Virus record (IMG/VR): IMGVR_UViG_3300036823_000324
Location: 1-64,000 of that record
Strand: one strand, 5' to 3'
DNA: 64,000 bases
Origin: a virus
Part shown: one piece after another, positions 14,824 to 23,025 of the stretch
How the letters are laid out: each line of letters opens with the position of its first letter
How positions within the stretch are numbered: position 1 is the stretch's first letter
Notes under the pieces: generated by a model
What the model was told of the DNA's origin: nothing
What the model saw: only the letters and a program-made list of their open reading frames with translations
The model's database searches: none
Translations under genes and position numbers: made by a program

Positions 14824-15052
14824 CGTGATCTCCTTTCGTTCCCTCCGCCTCCTCGATGTCGGCGGAGATGTCATCGGTGGCGTCCGCCAGGTCGTCGGCG
14901 AACTCGGTGATTCCGTGCTGCATTTCCGCGAGCCGCTCATCGTGAGGCTGCTGCTCGATGCGGAGCGCCGCGCGCCGCAGGGTCTTCTCGGCCGTTTCCA
15001 ATTCCGTGCGGGTCACGCGGCAGAGCAAGGCGAAATGGTGGGGAGTGATCAT
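14780..15052 (-). CDS. Unrecognised coiled-coil protein
   Basis: 90 residues from ATG 15052, after AAGGTGGGTCC. Residues 10-75 are an amphipathic helix (TELETAEKTLRRAALRIEQQ). First gene downstream of the promoter-like element at 15073-15100, so it probably heads a transcript. Confidence 0.55.
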   Translation of the reverse strand: MITPHHFALLCRVTRTELETAEKTLRRAALRIEQQPHDERLAEMQHGITEFADDLADATDDISADIEEAEGTKGDHDGRAELRGASRGAH

Positions 15053-15072
15053 GGACCCACCTTACGCCGGGA

Positions 15073-15100
15073 CCTATAACCCCCTTTCGTTGCCGACTTC
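15073..15100 (-). promoter_or_regulatory. Repeated promoter-like element, copy 1
   Basis: On the minus strand GAAGTCG, 14 nt, TTATAGG; the next gene start lies about 20 nt further on. The TTATAG also provides the Leu-stop of the upstream gene. Same spacing as the copies at 18.9, 21.8 and 23.7 kb. Confidence 0.55.
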
Positions 15101-15343
15101 CCGGAGGTCCTCCTCGGCTCGATCGAGGAGGTTGATCAGGTCCCAGCAGTCGGCGGCGCGGCCGGCGTTCATGCACGCTTCCTGGAGGTGCCCGTGCCGG
15201 CCGGCGATCTCCCGGCAGGCGGCGAACCGTCCCTCCTGCGCATAAAGCAGCAGCTCCTCGGCGTCGTGCTCGCTCTCGAACCGGATCTGCGTGAGCCCGT
15301 CGTGCTCGGCTATTTCGGTCATGACCATAATTGCCTCGGCCAT
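15074..15343 (-). CDS. Unrecognised α/β protein
   Basis: 89 residues from ATG 15343; ATG 15328 or 15322 are possible and the latter two have a nearby GAGG. Pattern: IRFESEHDAEELLLYAQEGR, then a Cys-containing helical end. Its final codons overlap the promoter-like element (GGG TTA TAG). Confidence 0.5.
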   Translation of the reverse strand: MAEAIMVMTEIAEHDGLTQIRFESEHDAEELLLYAQEGRFAACREIAGRHGHLQEACMNAGRAADCWDLINLLDRAEEDLREVGNERGL

Positions 15344-15345
15344 GG

Positions 15346-15636
15346 TTATAGGTTCACCCGGATCGTGAACCCTGACACCGGCGAGGCGGCCGCGTCCTTC
15401 GGTTCGTCGAGCCATACCCGAGCCTGCGCCGCGACGTTGGCGAGCACGTCGCTCAGCAGATGCCCCTCGGCGTAGGCGATACGGCCGTCACCTTCCGACT
15501 CCTCGGCCAGCACGTCGGGGATCACCTCGTCGAGGTAGACGGGGAAGCACTCGGCCTTGAAGAAATGGCCCGACGCTTCCCGCTGCTCCCGGGCCGCCTT
15601 CCGGGTCGACTCTGCGTCTCGGTGGTCGATGTTCAT
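15346..15636 (-). CDS. Unrecognised small protein
   Basis: 96 residues from ATG 15636 (ATGA overlap). Basic start, then an acidic middle (YLDEVIPDVLAEESEGDG) and a strand-rich end (ASPVSGFTIRVNL). No family recognised. Confidence 0.55.
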   Translation of the reverse strand: MNIDHRDAESTRKAAREQREASGHFFKAECFPVYLDEVIPDVLAEESEGDGRIAYAEGHLLSDVLANVAAQARVWLDEPKDAAASPVSGFTIRVNL

Positions 15637-15824
15637 GGGGTCACCGATCCCCACACGCGATTTGCCTCGAGGACGAGGGCATCGTCGCCCGGTGAGTCGC
15701 CGATCGAGTTGGTCAGGTCGTCGACCAACAGCGCGACGGTCAAGCCGTCGACCGCCTCGTCGGGATAGTCGACCCCGTATTCGGTCAGCCGCTCGAGAAG
15801 CTCGACGGCTTGTGCGTCCTCCAT
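15633..15824 (-). CDS. Unrecognised 63-residue protein
   Basis: ATG 15824 in TGATG overlap. Acidic helical protein (AVELLERLTEYGVDYPDEAV). No family recognised. Confidence 0.55.
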   Translation of the reverse strand: MEDAQAVELLERLTEYGVDYPDEAVDGLTVALLVDDLTNSIGDSPGDDALVLEANRVWGSVTP

Positions 15825-16018
15825 CAGGCGGCCGCCAGCTCGTCCTGTGCCTCGATGTACTCCTCAAGGCCTTCGCAGATCAGGCTCCCCATCGCGCTCC
15901 GCTGCTCGGGCTTCCCCATCGGGAAGCCGTCGATCGCCTCGATGACCTTCGCGCACATGCTGTAGGCCATCTCGGTGCCGATCTCGCCGGCCCGTTCCTC
16001 TGCTGCCTTCGGGTCCAT
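15824..16018 (-). CDS. Unrecognised 64-residue helical protein
   Basis: ATG 16018 after GAAAGGGGCACC. Two helices with two cysteines (YSMCAKVIEAIDG, SLICEGLEEYIEAQDEL). It starts just after the terminator that closes the collagen-like gene, so it begins a new transcript. Confidence 0.55.
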   Translation of the reverse strand: MDPKAAEERAGEIGTEMAYSMCAKVIEAIDGFPMGKPEQRSAMGSLICEGLEEYIEAQDELAAA

Positions 16019-16072
16019 GGTGCCCCTTTCGTAGGCCTGTCTCGTCGGTGCGCGGCGGCCAACCCGGCGCAG

Positions 16073-16094
16073 ACGCGGGCCCGGAGGCCCGCGT
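16073..16094 (-). terminator. Terminator-like hairpin after the collagen-like gene
   Basis: ACGCGGGCC and GGCCCGCGT with a 4-nt loop, starting 6 nt beyond the stop. The stem is perfect (9 bp) but no T-run follows on the minus strand. Confidence 0.55.
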
Positions 16095-16099
16095 TTCGA

Positions 16100-17206
16100 C
16101 TATTCGGTCGAGATCACCCGAGCGGCGATCTGGCTTTCGCCGATGAACCATTCGCCCGGGGTTTCGTCGAGCCGGAAGGTCGATGTCTTCTCACCGAACC
16201 ACTGGCTGTCCCAGTAGACGGCGCCGCCCGATTCGACGGGGTTCTGCCCGATCGTCGGCGGACCCTCCACCGCGACGTTCAGCGAGTCGAGCGCCGTCGT
16301 GGTGGGCGTGAACCCGACGGCGACGATCGCCTTGTGGGGGATCTTGCCGGTGAGGTCGAACTTCACCGTCTGCGGGAGCCCGTGCTGGCAGTGGCCGTCC
16401 GAGGCCTTGAACGAGGTGCCATCGGGGCAGGTCAGGTCGGTCGTCGGCCGGTAATGCAGATCGAACGTCTGCGTCTCCGTGGCCAGCAGCTGCCCCACCG
16501 CGTTTTCGTAGGTGACTTCGTACACGTTCAACGTCAGGGGCGCGGCGAACGTCGCCGAGGGATCCACGGTGACGCAGGTCGCTTCGCCGCCGCTCTCGCA
16601 CGACCACACCGACATCAGCACTTCGACTTCGGGATCGGTGGTGCCACCTTCCTTGGCGAGGACGATCTGGGAGCCGAACTGCGTCGTCCCCGTGGCCGCA
16701 TAACCGAGGCTGGGCGGGTTGGCGATCCGCGATTCCGGCGTGATGTTGTCGTAGACGAGCGGGTTGGTCGGCGCCGGCGGACCAGGGGGGCCGGCCGGGC
16801 CGGCGGGACCCTGCGGACCGGCGCCGCCCGGGCTGCCGGGAGCACCGGGGTTGCCCTGGGGTCCGGTCGCTCCGGGAGCACCCGGGGCGCCGTTGGCTCC
16901 CTGGGACCCGGTCGCGCCGGGGGAGCCCTGCGGGCCTTCGGGGCCGCTCGTCCCCTGAACGCCCTGTTCGCCCGTGTCGCCCTTCTGGCCGGCCGCTCCG
17001 GGGCTTCCTGGCGTGCCCGGGGACCCCGCGGCCCCTGCGGGCCCCTGCGGGCCACGGGCCACGTGGGCCTTCACGCACTGCCTGCCGCTCCTGTGCTTGC
17101 CGTGCGGGCACTTCTTCGGGTGGTGCTTCTGAGTCGCGACTGCGACTGCGGGGAGGGCGAGGGCGGCGATCGCCGCGACCAGCCAGATCATTAGTTTCCG
17201 TCTCAT
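16100..17206 (-). CDS. Secreted collagen-like protein
   Basis: 368 residues. A signal peptide ([20 protein letters not shown], cleavage near AVA) is followed by a basic segment [12 protein letters not shown], then about 31 uninterrupted Gly-X-Y triplets (residues 52-145) and a 220-residue β-rich globular domain with two disulfide-like Cys pairs. The triple helix would trimerise the C-terminal domain outside the cell. Phage fibres contain Gly-X-Y repeats but not Sec signals, so this looks like a host-derived gene expressed from the phage. It sits among small early-type genes with its own hairpin after it, as for a moron. Role unknown; surface modification or adhesion are guesses. Confidence 0.8.
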   Translation of the reverse strand: MRRKLMIWLVAAIAALALPAVAVATQKHHPKKCPHGKHRSGRQCVKAHVARGPQGPAGAAGSPGTPGSPGAAGQKGDTGEQGVQGTSGPEGPQGSPGATGSQGANGAPGAPGATGPQGNPGAPGSPGGAGPQGPAGPAGPPGPPAPTNPLVYDNITPESRIANPPSLGYAATGTTQFGSQIVLAKEGGTTDPEVEVLMSVWSCESGGEATCVTVDPSATFAAPLTLNVYEVTYENAVGQLLATETQTFDLHYRPTTDLTCPDGTSFKASDGHCQHGLPQTVKFDLTGKIPHKAIVAVGFTPTTTALDSLNVAVEGPPTIGQNPVESGGAVYWDSQWFGEKTSTFRLDETPGEWFIGESQIAARVISTE

Positions 17207-17249
17207 GGGTGTGTGTGGTCCTTTCTCGTTTGGTTGGTGTGGAGGAAGA

Positions 17250-17573
17250 TCAGCTGGCCTTGACGCCTGTGTTGGCGGCGAACGCCTCGGCGAGCGCCTC
17301 GGCGAGCTTGTCGATCACGAGATCGAGGCGAGCACCCCCGCAGGCGGTCCACAGGCCGCCTTTCTCGTTCTTGCCGATCACGTCGTGGAGGTCGGGGAAC
17401 GATCCGGTGCTGACGTTGAATTGGAAGATGAAGCTGACGATCGGCTCCATCTGGTCGGGGTAGGCGAACGAGATCCGGCCGGTGTTGGTGTACCGTTGGT
17501 CGACCACCAGCTGGACCTTGAAGTCCTCGGCCATCTCCTGCAGGCGCCCGATGAACTTCTCCTGGGTGTTCAT
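17250..17573 (-). CDS. Unrecognised α/β protein
   Basis: 107 residues from ATG 17573 (ATGA overlap). [20 protein letters not shown] helix, then strands with [20 protein letters not shown], a Cys-containing loop (WTACGGARL) and a C-terminal helix. The fold looks like an α+β domain; no family recognised. Confidence 0.6.
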   Translation of the reverse strand: MNTQEKFIGRLQEMAEDFKVQLVVDQRYTNTGRISFAYPDQMEPIVSFIFQFNVSTGSFPDLHDVIGKNEKGGLWTACGGARLDLVIDKLAEALAEAFAANTGVKAS

Positions 17574-17857
17574 CGGCAGGCCCGGATCCGCGGTTGTACC
17601 GCACGAGCGCCCCGAAGGCGCCGCCGCGGGCGGGAGGTGAATTCGTCCTGGTAGCTGAACCGCGACCCCTGTGGGACCCGGCTCAGCGGCAGCCCATAGT
17701 GCCGTTGCCACCGGTGCTCCTCCTCGAAGAGCTCGCGGCGCGTCTCTTCTTCGTGGTGGCGCCAGGCCTGGATGCCGCGGCACTGCCCGTGGCTGCAGGT
17801 CCACGTGCGTTCCATGTATCGACTGCCGCCGTGGGAGGTGTCATTGCAGAACGTCAT
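17570..17857 (-). CDS. Unrecognised Cys/His basic protein
   Basis: 95 residues. TFCNDTSHGG and TWTCSHGQCRG give a possible CxxxH/CxHxxC metal site; the rest is His/Arg/Glu-rich. ATGA overlaps on both ends. Confidence 0.5.
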   Translation of the reverse strand: MTFCNDTSHGGSRYMERTWTCSHGQCRGIQAWRHHEEETRRELFEEEHRWQRHYGLPLSRVPQGSRFSYQDEFTSRPRRRLRGARAVQPRIRACR

Positions 17858-18882
17858 CCCGTCGCCTCCGGATCGTTGTCGACCATGGCCACCGAGCCCT
17901 CGACGACGCCCACGATCCTCAACTCGGCTTCAGCTGCGGAGATCACGCTCTCTTCGGCGTCCTCGACGCTCTCGGCTTCGACCGATTCGGCGAACCCCTG
18001 GCCGCCCTCGGCATAGATGGCGATCACGGTGAACACGCGGGATTCCTTTTCCCTCTGTTCCTGATCGGCTTCGGCGTCGACCTGGGCGAGGGTCTTCTCG
18101 CCCAGCAGCACTTCGATCCGCCGGCGGATCACCGGTGAGCCTTCCTGCAGGTGCCCGAGCAGGGCGTCGAATTCGGCGCGCTTCATGTGGAGGTCGGCCC
18201 CCATCGTCCGGCAGACCAACTCGTCGTCGAGCTGCGCGGTGGCAGACGGCACCGTCGTCATGGCGTCTTCGTGCGCCTCACCCAACACCCCGTAGGGCGT
18301 CGCCTCCTCGGTGGTCTCGATCGGCTGGAAGTCCTCGGCGCTGCAGTTGCCGCATTTCCACCCGGCCCCGTCGACCTCCCGCACGTCTTCGCTCCCGCAC
18401 TCCGGGCAGAGCATCACGTGGGGAGCTTCCGGCGGCGATGCGAACCCGAGCCGGAGGGGGATCGCCAGCCGCAGATCGTCGGCCGAGTTGACCGGCTTCA
18501 GCTGGCCGTCGTAGTGCTCGTTGGGCGCGGTCGAGAAGAAATCGGTCGGCTCCACGATCAGGCAGGCCTCGCCATCGACATCCTCGGGGCCCCAGACCAG
18601 CAGCCGCGCCGCGATCGGGTTGCCGTCGGTGTCGAAAACCTTGTCGACGATGCTCTCCTCCCTGCCGTCGCCGAGTTGATCGACACGGAGGGTCTGGGTG
18701 CTGGGCCGCATGTTGTCATCCCACTGCGCCCCGGCCTCCGCACCGAAGGTGCCGGCGAAGCTGTAGACCTCGCCGTCCTCACATCTGTTCTTGCCGTCGG
18801 GGTCGTCGAAGTTTGCCCCCCAGGTGTTGCCATATACGTCTCGGTCGGTATCGACCAACGTCTGGACCAGGAACTGGGTCAC
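17854..18882 (-). CDS. Zinc-ribbon protein of unknown function
   Basis: 342 residues from GTG 18882 after AAAGGAGAACCT. The first half is strand-rich and acidic; residues about 158-182 form a zinc ribbon (MLCPECGSEDVREVDGAGWK then CGNC). The C-terminal 100 residues are helical, then a β-α segment (SRVFTVIAIYAEGGQGFAES). Preceded by the promoter-like element copy 2. Confidence 0.6.
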   Translation of the reverse strand: MTQFLVQTLVDTDRDVYGNTWGANFDDPDGKNRCEDGEVYSFAGTFGAEAGAQWDDNMRPSTQTLRVDQLGDGREESIVDKVFDTDGNPIAARLLVWGPEDVDGEACLIVEPTDFFSTAPNEHYDGQLKPVNSADDLRLAIPLRLGFASPPEAPHVMLCPECGSEDVREVDGAGWKCGNCSAEDFQPIETTEEATPYGVLGEAHEDAMTTVPSATAQLDDELVCRTMGADLHMKRAEFDALLGHLQEGSPVIRRRIEVLLGEKTLAQVDAEADQEQREKESRVFTVIAIYAEGGQGFAESVEAESVEDAEESVISAAEAELRIVGVVEGSVAMVDNDPEATG

Positions 18883-18920
18883 AGGTTCTCCTTTCGTGTT
18901 ACCGATTCACAACTACATGA

Positions 18921-18963
18921 CACTCTACGAATCCTCCTATAACTCCCCTCCTTGTTCGACTTT
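18921..18963 (-). promoter_or_regulatory. Repeated promoter-like element, copy 2
   Basis: Minus strand AAAGTCG, 14 nt, TTATAGG, then CGTAGAGTG. The TTATAG is the Leu-stop of the gene at 18937-19125, and the ribosome site of the 342-residue gene lies about 30 nt beyond. Confidence 0.6.
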
Positions 18964-19125
18964 CTGCCCGAATTCGTCGGGCTCGACTTTCGCCGGATCG
19001 GAGTCGATCGCCATCCAGCCCATGCCGGACTTCTCGACCGTGTTGGCGAGGTCGCGTGCGTTCTCGACCGCCTCGGTAGGTGAGTCGGCTTCGACGTTCA
19101 CCCAGGCCGGCACCAGGAACCTCAT
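18937..19125 (-). CDS. Unrecognised 62-residue protein
   Basis: β-α-β unit (RFLVPAWVNVEADSPTEAVE, ARDLANTVEKSG, MGWMAIDSD), like the single-domain proteins in this region. ATGA overlap with the upstream gene; its last two codons are inside the promoter-like element. Confidence 0.6.
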   Translation of the reverse strand: MRFLVPAWVNVEADSPTEAVENARDLANTVEKSGMGWMAIDSDPAKVEPDEFGQKVEQGGEL

Positions 19126-19667
19126 CCAGTCCTCCTTCTCGTGGTGTCAAGGTCGATGCCGAGGCTGTCATCCAGAGCCTCCCACCGCACCTGTTCGCCA
19201 TCGGTCTCTTCGGCCACGGCGTTGAGCTGCGAGAAGTAGTCCCGCAGGGTCAGCGACACTCGCTCGCGCCGGGTGTCTCCCGGGTCCAGGAGGATGTCGG
19301 CCTGTTCGGCGATCCCGGCAGCGATCGCGTTCAGGAAGCGGGCAAGGTTGGGGCCATACTGGGCGTCGACGGCCTCCATCAGCCGCTCCTCGAGGGCGTT
19401 CTTGTAGTCGATCAGTGAGTCGACGCCGCTCTCCTCGCCGTCGGAGCCGTCGCTGTACTTCATGGCCTCCTGCATTTCCGCGATGGTCTGTTCGCCCGGA
19501 GAGAAGTCGGGGCGTGCCGCCAGGGAGAGGTCGACCTTGCCGATCTCGATCTTCGCCGCGGCTGCGGCGCGCCACTCCTCCTGTGCCTCGGCAGAGAGCG
19601 CCGGCCACTCGACACCCTCGTTGGCGGCGAGGGCTTGCGCGATGAGGTACTCGACCACGGAGCTCAT
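19122..19667 (-). CDS. Unrecognised helical protein
   Basis: 181 residues from ATG 19667 (ATGA overlap with the regulator gene). All-helical: VEYLIAQALAANEGVEWPAL near the start and several amphipathic helices after. It is translationally coupled to the winged-helix regulator, which may hint at a partner role. Confidence 0.6.
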   Translation of the reverse strand: MSSVVEYLIAQALAANEGVEWPALSAEAQEEWRAAAAAKIEIGKVDLSLAARPDFSPGEQTIAEMQEAMKYSDGSDGEESGVDSLIDYKNALEERLMEAVDAQYGPNLARFLNAIAAGIAEQADILLDPGDTRRERVSLTLRDYFSQLNAVAEETDGEQVRWEALDDSLGIDLDTTRRRTG

Positions 19668-20092
19668 ACGACCGCCTCCGCCAGACGCAGTGCCGGTTTG
19701 ACACGCCAATAGTGCTTGGTCGAGTTGATCTCCCGGGCCTCCTCGTTCACGAGTTCGACGATGCCGAGCTTCTCGAGCCGCTTGAAGTGGTAGCTGACGG
19801 TGCTCAGGCCGACGCCGGTGATGTCGGCGACTTCGGTCGGCGCCACCTCTCCCTCCCCTTGCACGACGGCGACGAGCAAGGAGGAGAACAGCGCCTCCGA
19901 CAACACCCTCTCGGCGATCGCCCGCCAGGTCGTGCCGCCCGTCAGCAGCCCCGTCGCGCACGATCCGCAGAGGTAGACCCCGTCCTCCTCCTCGAGCGTC
20001 GACACCCGGAGGTGTCCGGGTCCGAAGGTCGAGCAGGCGGAGCAGTGCGTTTCGCCCCCCTCCTCGACCAGCAGCAGTTCTTCGATGTTCAC
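19664..20092 (-). CDS. Zinc-binding winged-helix transcription regulator, ArsR-like
   Basis: 142 residues. N-terminal zinc knuckles CSACSTFG and CGSCATG; residues 60-142 form a winged helix with recognition helix VGLSTVSYHFKRLEKLGIVE and wing KHYWRVKPAL, the ArsR/'HTH_20' pattern. Ribosome site AAAGGAGA upstream. Tandem and inverted CTGTTTCC sites lie directly upstream of the start, implying autoregulation. It divides the small-gene region and could act as an early switch. Confidence 0.75.
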   Translation of the reverse strand: MNIEELLLVEEGGETHCSACSTFGPGHLRVSTLEEEDGVYLCGSCATGLLTGGTTWRAIAERVLSEALFSSLLVAVVQGEGEVAPTEVADITGVGLSTVSYHFKRLEKLGIVELVNEEAREINSTKHYWRVKPALRLAEAVV

Positions 20093-20108
20093 TTCGGTCT
20101 CCTTTCGT

Positions 20109-20137
20109 CTGTTTCCCTGTTTCCAAATCGGAAACAG
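20109..20137. promoter_or_regulatory. Operator candidate: three CTGTTTCC half-sites
   Basis: CTGTTTCC occurs at 20109-20116 and 20117-20124 in direct repeat and as its complement GGAAACAG at 20130-20137, leaving a 5-nt spacer in the dyad. The cluster is AT-richer than its surroundings and ends 17 nt from the regulator's start. Confidence 0.7.
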
Positions 20138-20138
20138 T

Positions 20139-20369
20139 TCAGTAACGCGCCCACCAGCGGACGGTGCGGACGGCCATGATCACCCCGAAGGACAGGGGCG
20201 CCCAGCCCCATTCCTGGCCCGCCGACAGCGCCAGCCCGCCGAGCATCAGCAGTAGCGCGGCGAGGGCGAGGAACCCGCCGGCGCCCATCTCGCTCATCCC
20301 GATCGGCTGCCGCGGCGGCCGCGTCAGCAGCGCCGCAAGGACCACGAGGGTCACGATGGCCAAGATCAT
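20139..20369 (-). CDS. Small membrane protein, two to three TM helices
   Basis: 76 residues. Hydrophobic segments at 1-16 (ILAIVTLVVLAALLT), 28-48 (GGFLALAALLLMLGGLALSA) and possibly 55-67. Coupled (ATGA) to another small membrane gene. The pair could be a holin/spanin-like set, but no lysis gene lies next to it. Confidence 0.65.
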   Translation of the reverse strand: MILAIVTLVVLAALLTRPPRQPIGMSEMGAGGFLALAALLLMLGGLALSAGQEWGWAPLSFGVIMAVRTVRWWARY

Positions 20370-20527
20370 CGTCCGCTCCCTTCTCTCGCGACGGGCTGCA
20401 GCAACTGCGCGTGACCCGCCTCATATTCACCTTCGACATCGAAGCCACCGGCGATCGCCAGCAACATCAGCATCACCGCCAGCACCGCGACTCCCAGCAC
20501 GATCTCCCCACGCTTCGTGAGTGTCAT
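20366..20527 (-). CDS. Small single-TM protein
   Basis: 53 residues from ATG 20527. One helix (IVLGVAVLAVMLMLLAIAGG, residues 9-28) after a basic start, then an acidic outer tail: N-in topology by the positive-inside rule. Overlaps both neighbours by 4 bp. Confidence 0.65.
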   Translation of the reverse strand: MTLTKRGEIVLGVAVLAVMLMLLAIAGGFDVEGEYEAGHAQLLQPVAREGSGR

Positions 20528-20721
20528 CTCAGGTCAATCCTTTCGACTGGACCGACGCCGATCTCATCGGCGTGGTGTTTGCACATCTCCGTCTTGATCC
20601 CGACCTGCAGCGTCTTACACCTACAGGTCACCTCCTGCACCGCTCCATACACGATCTTCCCCATCTGCACTTCGAGGAGGCAGAACTCGCAGGCACGCCG
20701 CGGCCACTCCCAGGCGGGCAT
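20524..20721 (-). CDS. Small Cys-rich protein
   Basis: 65 residues, CEFC, CRC and MCKHH give five cysteines and two His, likely one or two zinc sites. ATGA-type overlap to the TM gene. Confidence 0.6.
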   Translation of the reverse strand: MPAWEWPRRACEFCLLEVQMGKIVYGAVQEVTCRCKTLQVGIKTEMCKHHADEIGVGPVERIDLR

Positions 20722-21047
20722 CAGCGGGCCTCGGTCTTAGCATGCGCCATCGCCATGCGGACCAGGCCGTCCACGTCGTAGCCGCGCTGGATCGCGATGA
20801 TCAACTCGTCGGCGACGATGTCGATCATCATCGGCCGGCAGTGGTGGCGGGAGCCGACCTCCTTGCCGCAGGACTCGCAGGTGCGGCTGGCCGCCGGTGG
20901 GGTCGCTTGGTCGAAGTCGAGCAGGATCTCATTGCAGTCCGTGCACTCCACGGCGATGTTTTCCTTGCCGCCATAGGTGACGCACTCGATGTCATGCCCG
21001 ATGTGACGGAAGAGATCGTCGGTGCTGTGCGCGCCCATGTCACTCAC
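20721..21047 (-). CDS. Zinc-binding protein of unknown function
   Basis: 108 residues from GTG 21047. VECTDCNEI and CESCGKEVGSRHHC make a Cys4 ribbon with a short loop. A helical C-terminus follows. The start overlaps the preceding gene by 8 bp. Confidence 0.6.
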   Translation of the reverse strand: MSDMGAHSTDDLFRHIGHDIECVTYGGKENIAVECTDCNEILLDFDQATPPAASRTCESCGKEVGSRHHCRPMMIDIVADELIIAIQRGYDVDGLVRMAMAHAKTEAR

Positions 21048-21747
21048 TCAACTGTGGGACGACGCGCCGCGCGAACGCCTCTACAGCGGCGCGCGCCTCG
21101 CCCGAGAACTCGTAATCGGCCGTGCCCGACCAGCTATAGCGGTAGCACACCCGCCGAATTTCGTAGGACAGTTCCCGCTCGTAGCCGCTGGGGACCGTCG
21201 CCGGCGACCCGTGCTGCTCGACATCGCACTCGATCAGGATCCGGCTGTCGGGCCCACCGACGCCGAGCACGATTTCAAAGGTCACCGTCGATTCGACCGC
21301 TAGCGGCCACCCGTCCATGACCCGTTCCGCGGCCTCGGCGAGGTCCTGGGGATCTTCGTCGAGGATGTTGCCGATCCCCAGCAGCCCCTCGATCTTCTCG
21401 CTGGAGCCGACTTCGTTGACGTCCTCCCGGTCGGTCGCCTGTGAGAGCGCCATCAGGAGGGCGATGTCGGCCGCGTCCCCGACCGCGGCCTCGGCGACGT
21501 GCAACTCCGGCACGGTCTGCGGGTTCTCCATCTCGTAGGGCGACGCGATCCGCTTCCGGTAGACGTCCAGCTGGTCTTCGGCGATCGTCGGGCCCGCGTA
21601 CCCGTGTAGTTCGCTGTCGGAGCCGAACTCCTCGCGGATGCGAGCGTCGACGCGATTCGTGATCTGGCCCGCGGCGTCGTCGTGGTTGCCGCTGTCGCCG
21701 GTAAGGGTGAACTCGGCGGTGATCCGGTGAATGCTTTGTGCTGGCAC
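21040..21747 (-). CDS. Unrecognised α/β protein
   Basis: 235 residues from GTG 21747 after GAAAGGAGAAGCC; a start further upstream is inside the leader. The C-terminal half has long strands (ESTVTFEIVLGVGG, SRILIECDV, RRVCYRYSWSGTADYEFSG) suggesting a β-sandwich. It heads a transcript from promoter-like element copy 3. No family recognised. Confidence 0.6.
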   Translation of the reverse strand: MPAQSIHRITAEFTLTGDSGNHDDAAGQITNRVDARIREEFGSDSELHGYAGPTIAEDQLDVYRKRIASPYEMENPQTVPELHVAEAAVGDAADIALLMALSQATDREDVNEVGSSEKIEGLLGIGNILDEDPQDLAEAAERVMDGWPLAVESTVTFEIVLGVGGPDSRILIECDVEQHGSPATVPSGYERELSYEIRRVCYRYSWSGTADYEFSGEARAAVEAFARRVVPQLSE

Positions 21748-21783
21748 GGCTTCTCCTTTCGCTTGCACTATTCGATCCTCTAC

Positions 21784-21827
21784 CACTCTACGATTACTCC
21801 TATAACCAACTCCGCTGCCCGACTTCT
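21784..21827 (-). promoter_or_regulatory. Repeated promoter-like element, copy 3
   Basis: Minus strand AGAAGTCG, 14 nt, TTATAGG, then CGTAGAGTG and AGGATCG. The next start is 37 nt downstream with an optimal ribosome site. Confidence 0.65.
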
Positions 21828-21831
21828 CGGC

Positions 21832-22170
21832 TCACTTGCTCGACCTCCACATGCGCAGCACATCCCCGGTCTTGAGCTCGAGCCACGGCTCGCCGTCGGG
21901 GTCGCGGAACGTGTGGTCCTGGGTGAGCACCTGCCGGCCGTCCCCGTAGAGCGGCACGTCGTCCCAGCCGAGGTAATAGATCGGCAGCGTGGCGAAGCTG
22001 ACGACCTGTCCACGTTGGCTCGCCTCGAACCAGGTGACGCCGTCGTCGTTCACGACCTCCGTCGGCCGGGACTCCGCGCACGCAGCGGTGAGCATCCCCC
22101 AGAGGTGCCTCTCGGTCCAGCCGAGCTTGACTTCCTCCTTCTCGCGCAGGATCTGGGTGTTCAGTGGCAT
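21832..22170 (-). CDS. Unrecognised β-rich protein
   Basis: 112 residues from ATG 22170 (TAATG overlap, GAGGAG ribosome site). Strands with VTWFEASQRGQVVSFATLP and WLELKTGDVLRMW. The C-terminal 'LKTGDVL' resembles the neighbouring 22170-22397 protein's 'LEPGDTL'. Last gene before copy 3 of the promoter-like element. Confidence 0.55.
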   Translation of the reverse strand: MPLNTQILREKEEVKLGWTERHLWGMLTAACAESRPTEVVNDDGVTWFEASQRGQVVSFATLPIYYLGWDDVPLYGDGRQVLTQDHTFRDPDGEPWLELKTGDVLRMWRSSK

Positions 22171-22397
22171 TACCGGGCTCCTCTCTTCAGCCGCTCGCAC
22201 TCAAGGTGGTTCGGCAGGATTTGCGTACTCGTGGTGACGCTGTGCCAGTCCAGCCCCAGCTTCACCTTCACGTCGTTATCGCCGATCGGCTCGACGGACC
22301 AGACCTTGTCGAAACCGCCCGCGACAGGCGCGGCGCCGACAAAGGTCAGGGTGTCGCCCGGCTCGAGCCTGAAGGCGTCTACCGTCTCGACAGCCAT
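22170..22397 (-). CDS. Unrecognised 75-residue β protein
   Basis: ATG 22397 in TGATG overlap (a GTG 3 nt upstream is also possible). FRLEPGDTLTFVGAAPV and NDVKVKLGLDWHS suggest a small β-barrel. No family recognised. Confidence 0.55.
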   Translation of the reverse strand: MAVETVDAFRLEPGDTLTFVGAAPVAGGFDKVWSVEPIGDNDVKVKLGLDWHSVTTSTQILPNHLECERLKRGAR

Positions 22398-22711
22398 CAC
22401 GCCACCTCGTGGGGAGTCAGCGAGGAGGACCCGAATGGCCGCTCCAAGGAGAAGCCGGTGATCTTGCCGGCCCGGACCAATGCCTCGGCCGCCGCCTCAT
22501 CGCCCTCGTAGCGCTCGCATTCGTCGCAGCGCTCGATCCAACGGCGGCAGCCGTCCTCGTTGGCCGCCGTCGGGAATCGCACCCCCGGGATCGACTCGGG
22601 GTGGTCGCGGCAGCCTTCGCAGTCGTTCAGTGCCATCTCGACGCGCTGCACGATGGTCCCGTTGGCGGGGTCGTTGTAGGCAGCGATCCGGTCTATCGCG
22701 TCGGACATCAT
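22397..22711 (-). CDS. Small Cys-rich protein
   Basis: 104 residues. CEGC, then DGCRRWIERCDECERYEG: five cysteines in zinc-like spacing with helical flanks. ATGA overlap upstream. Confidence 0.6.
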   Translation of the reverse strand: MMSDAIDRIAAYNDPANGTIVQRVEMALNDCEGCRDHPESIPGVRFPTAANEDGCRRWIERCDECERYEGDEAAAEALVRAGKITGFSLERPFGSSSLTPHEVA

Positions 22712-23025
22712 CGGTCCTTCCTGCAGCGCTCGGCGAAGTCCGCCAGCGCCGCGGTTTCGTCGAGGTCGTAGTGGCCCCAGAAGAGCTCAACCTCGCCCGT
22801 GTTCCGGTTGTGGCCCCAGCGGATCGTCACGTAGGGAGGGAAACCCTTGTCCAAGTCGACCTGCCGCAGCGCGGTGGCGATGCCTTCGACCTTGTGCTGG
22901 TCGGCGATCGGCGAGGTCACGGCGATCGCCGTGACCAGCCCGATGCGCTCGCGGACAGCCTGGGCGCCGGCCTCGACCGACAGCGGTCCCCGTTCGACAT
23001 AGGTGCCCCCGCGGTCGGCGCTCAT
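22708..23025 (-). CDS. Unrecognised α/β protein
   Basis: 105 residues from ATG 23025 (ATGA overlap). VTAIAVTSPIADQHKVEGIA, then PPYVTIRWGHNRNTGEVELF. The strand order recalls a small ferredoxin-like domain. No family recognised. Confidence 0.55.
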   Translation of the reverse strand: MSADRGGTYVERGPLSVEAGAQAVRERIGLVTAIAVTSPIADQHKVEGIATALRQVDLDKGFPPYVTIRWGHNRNTGEVELFWGHYDLDETAALADFAERCRKDR

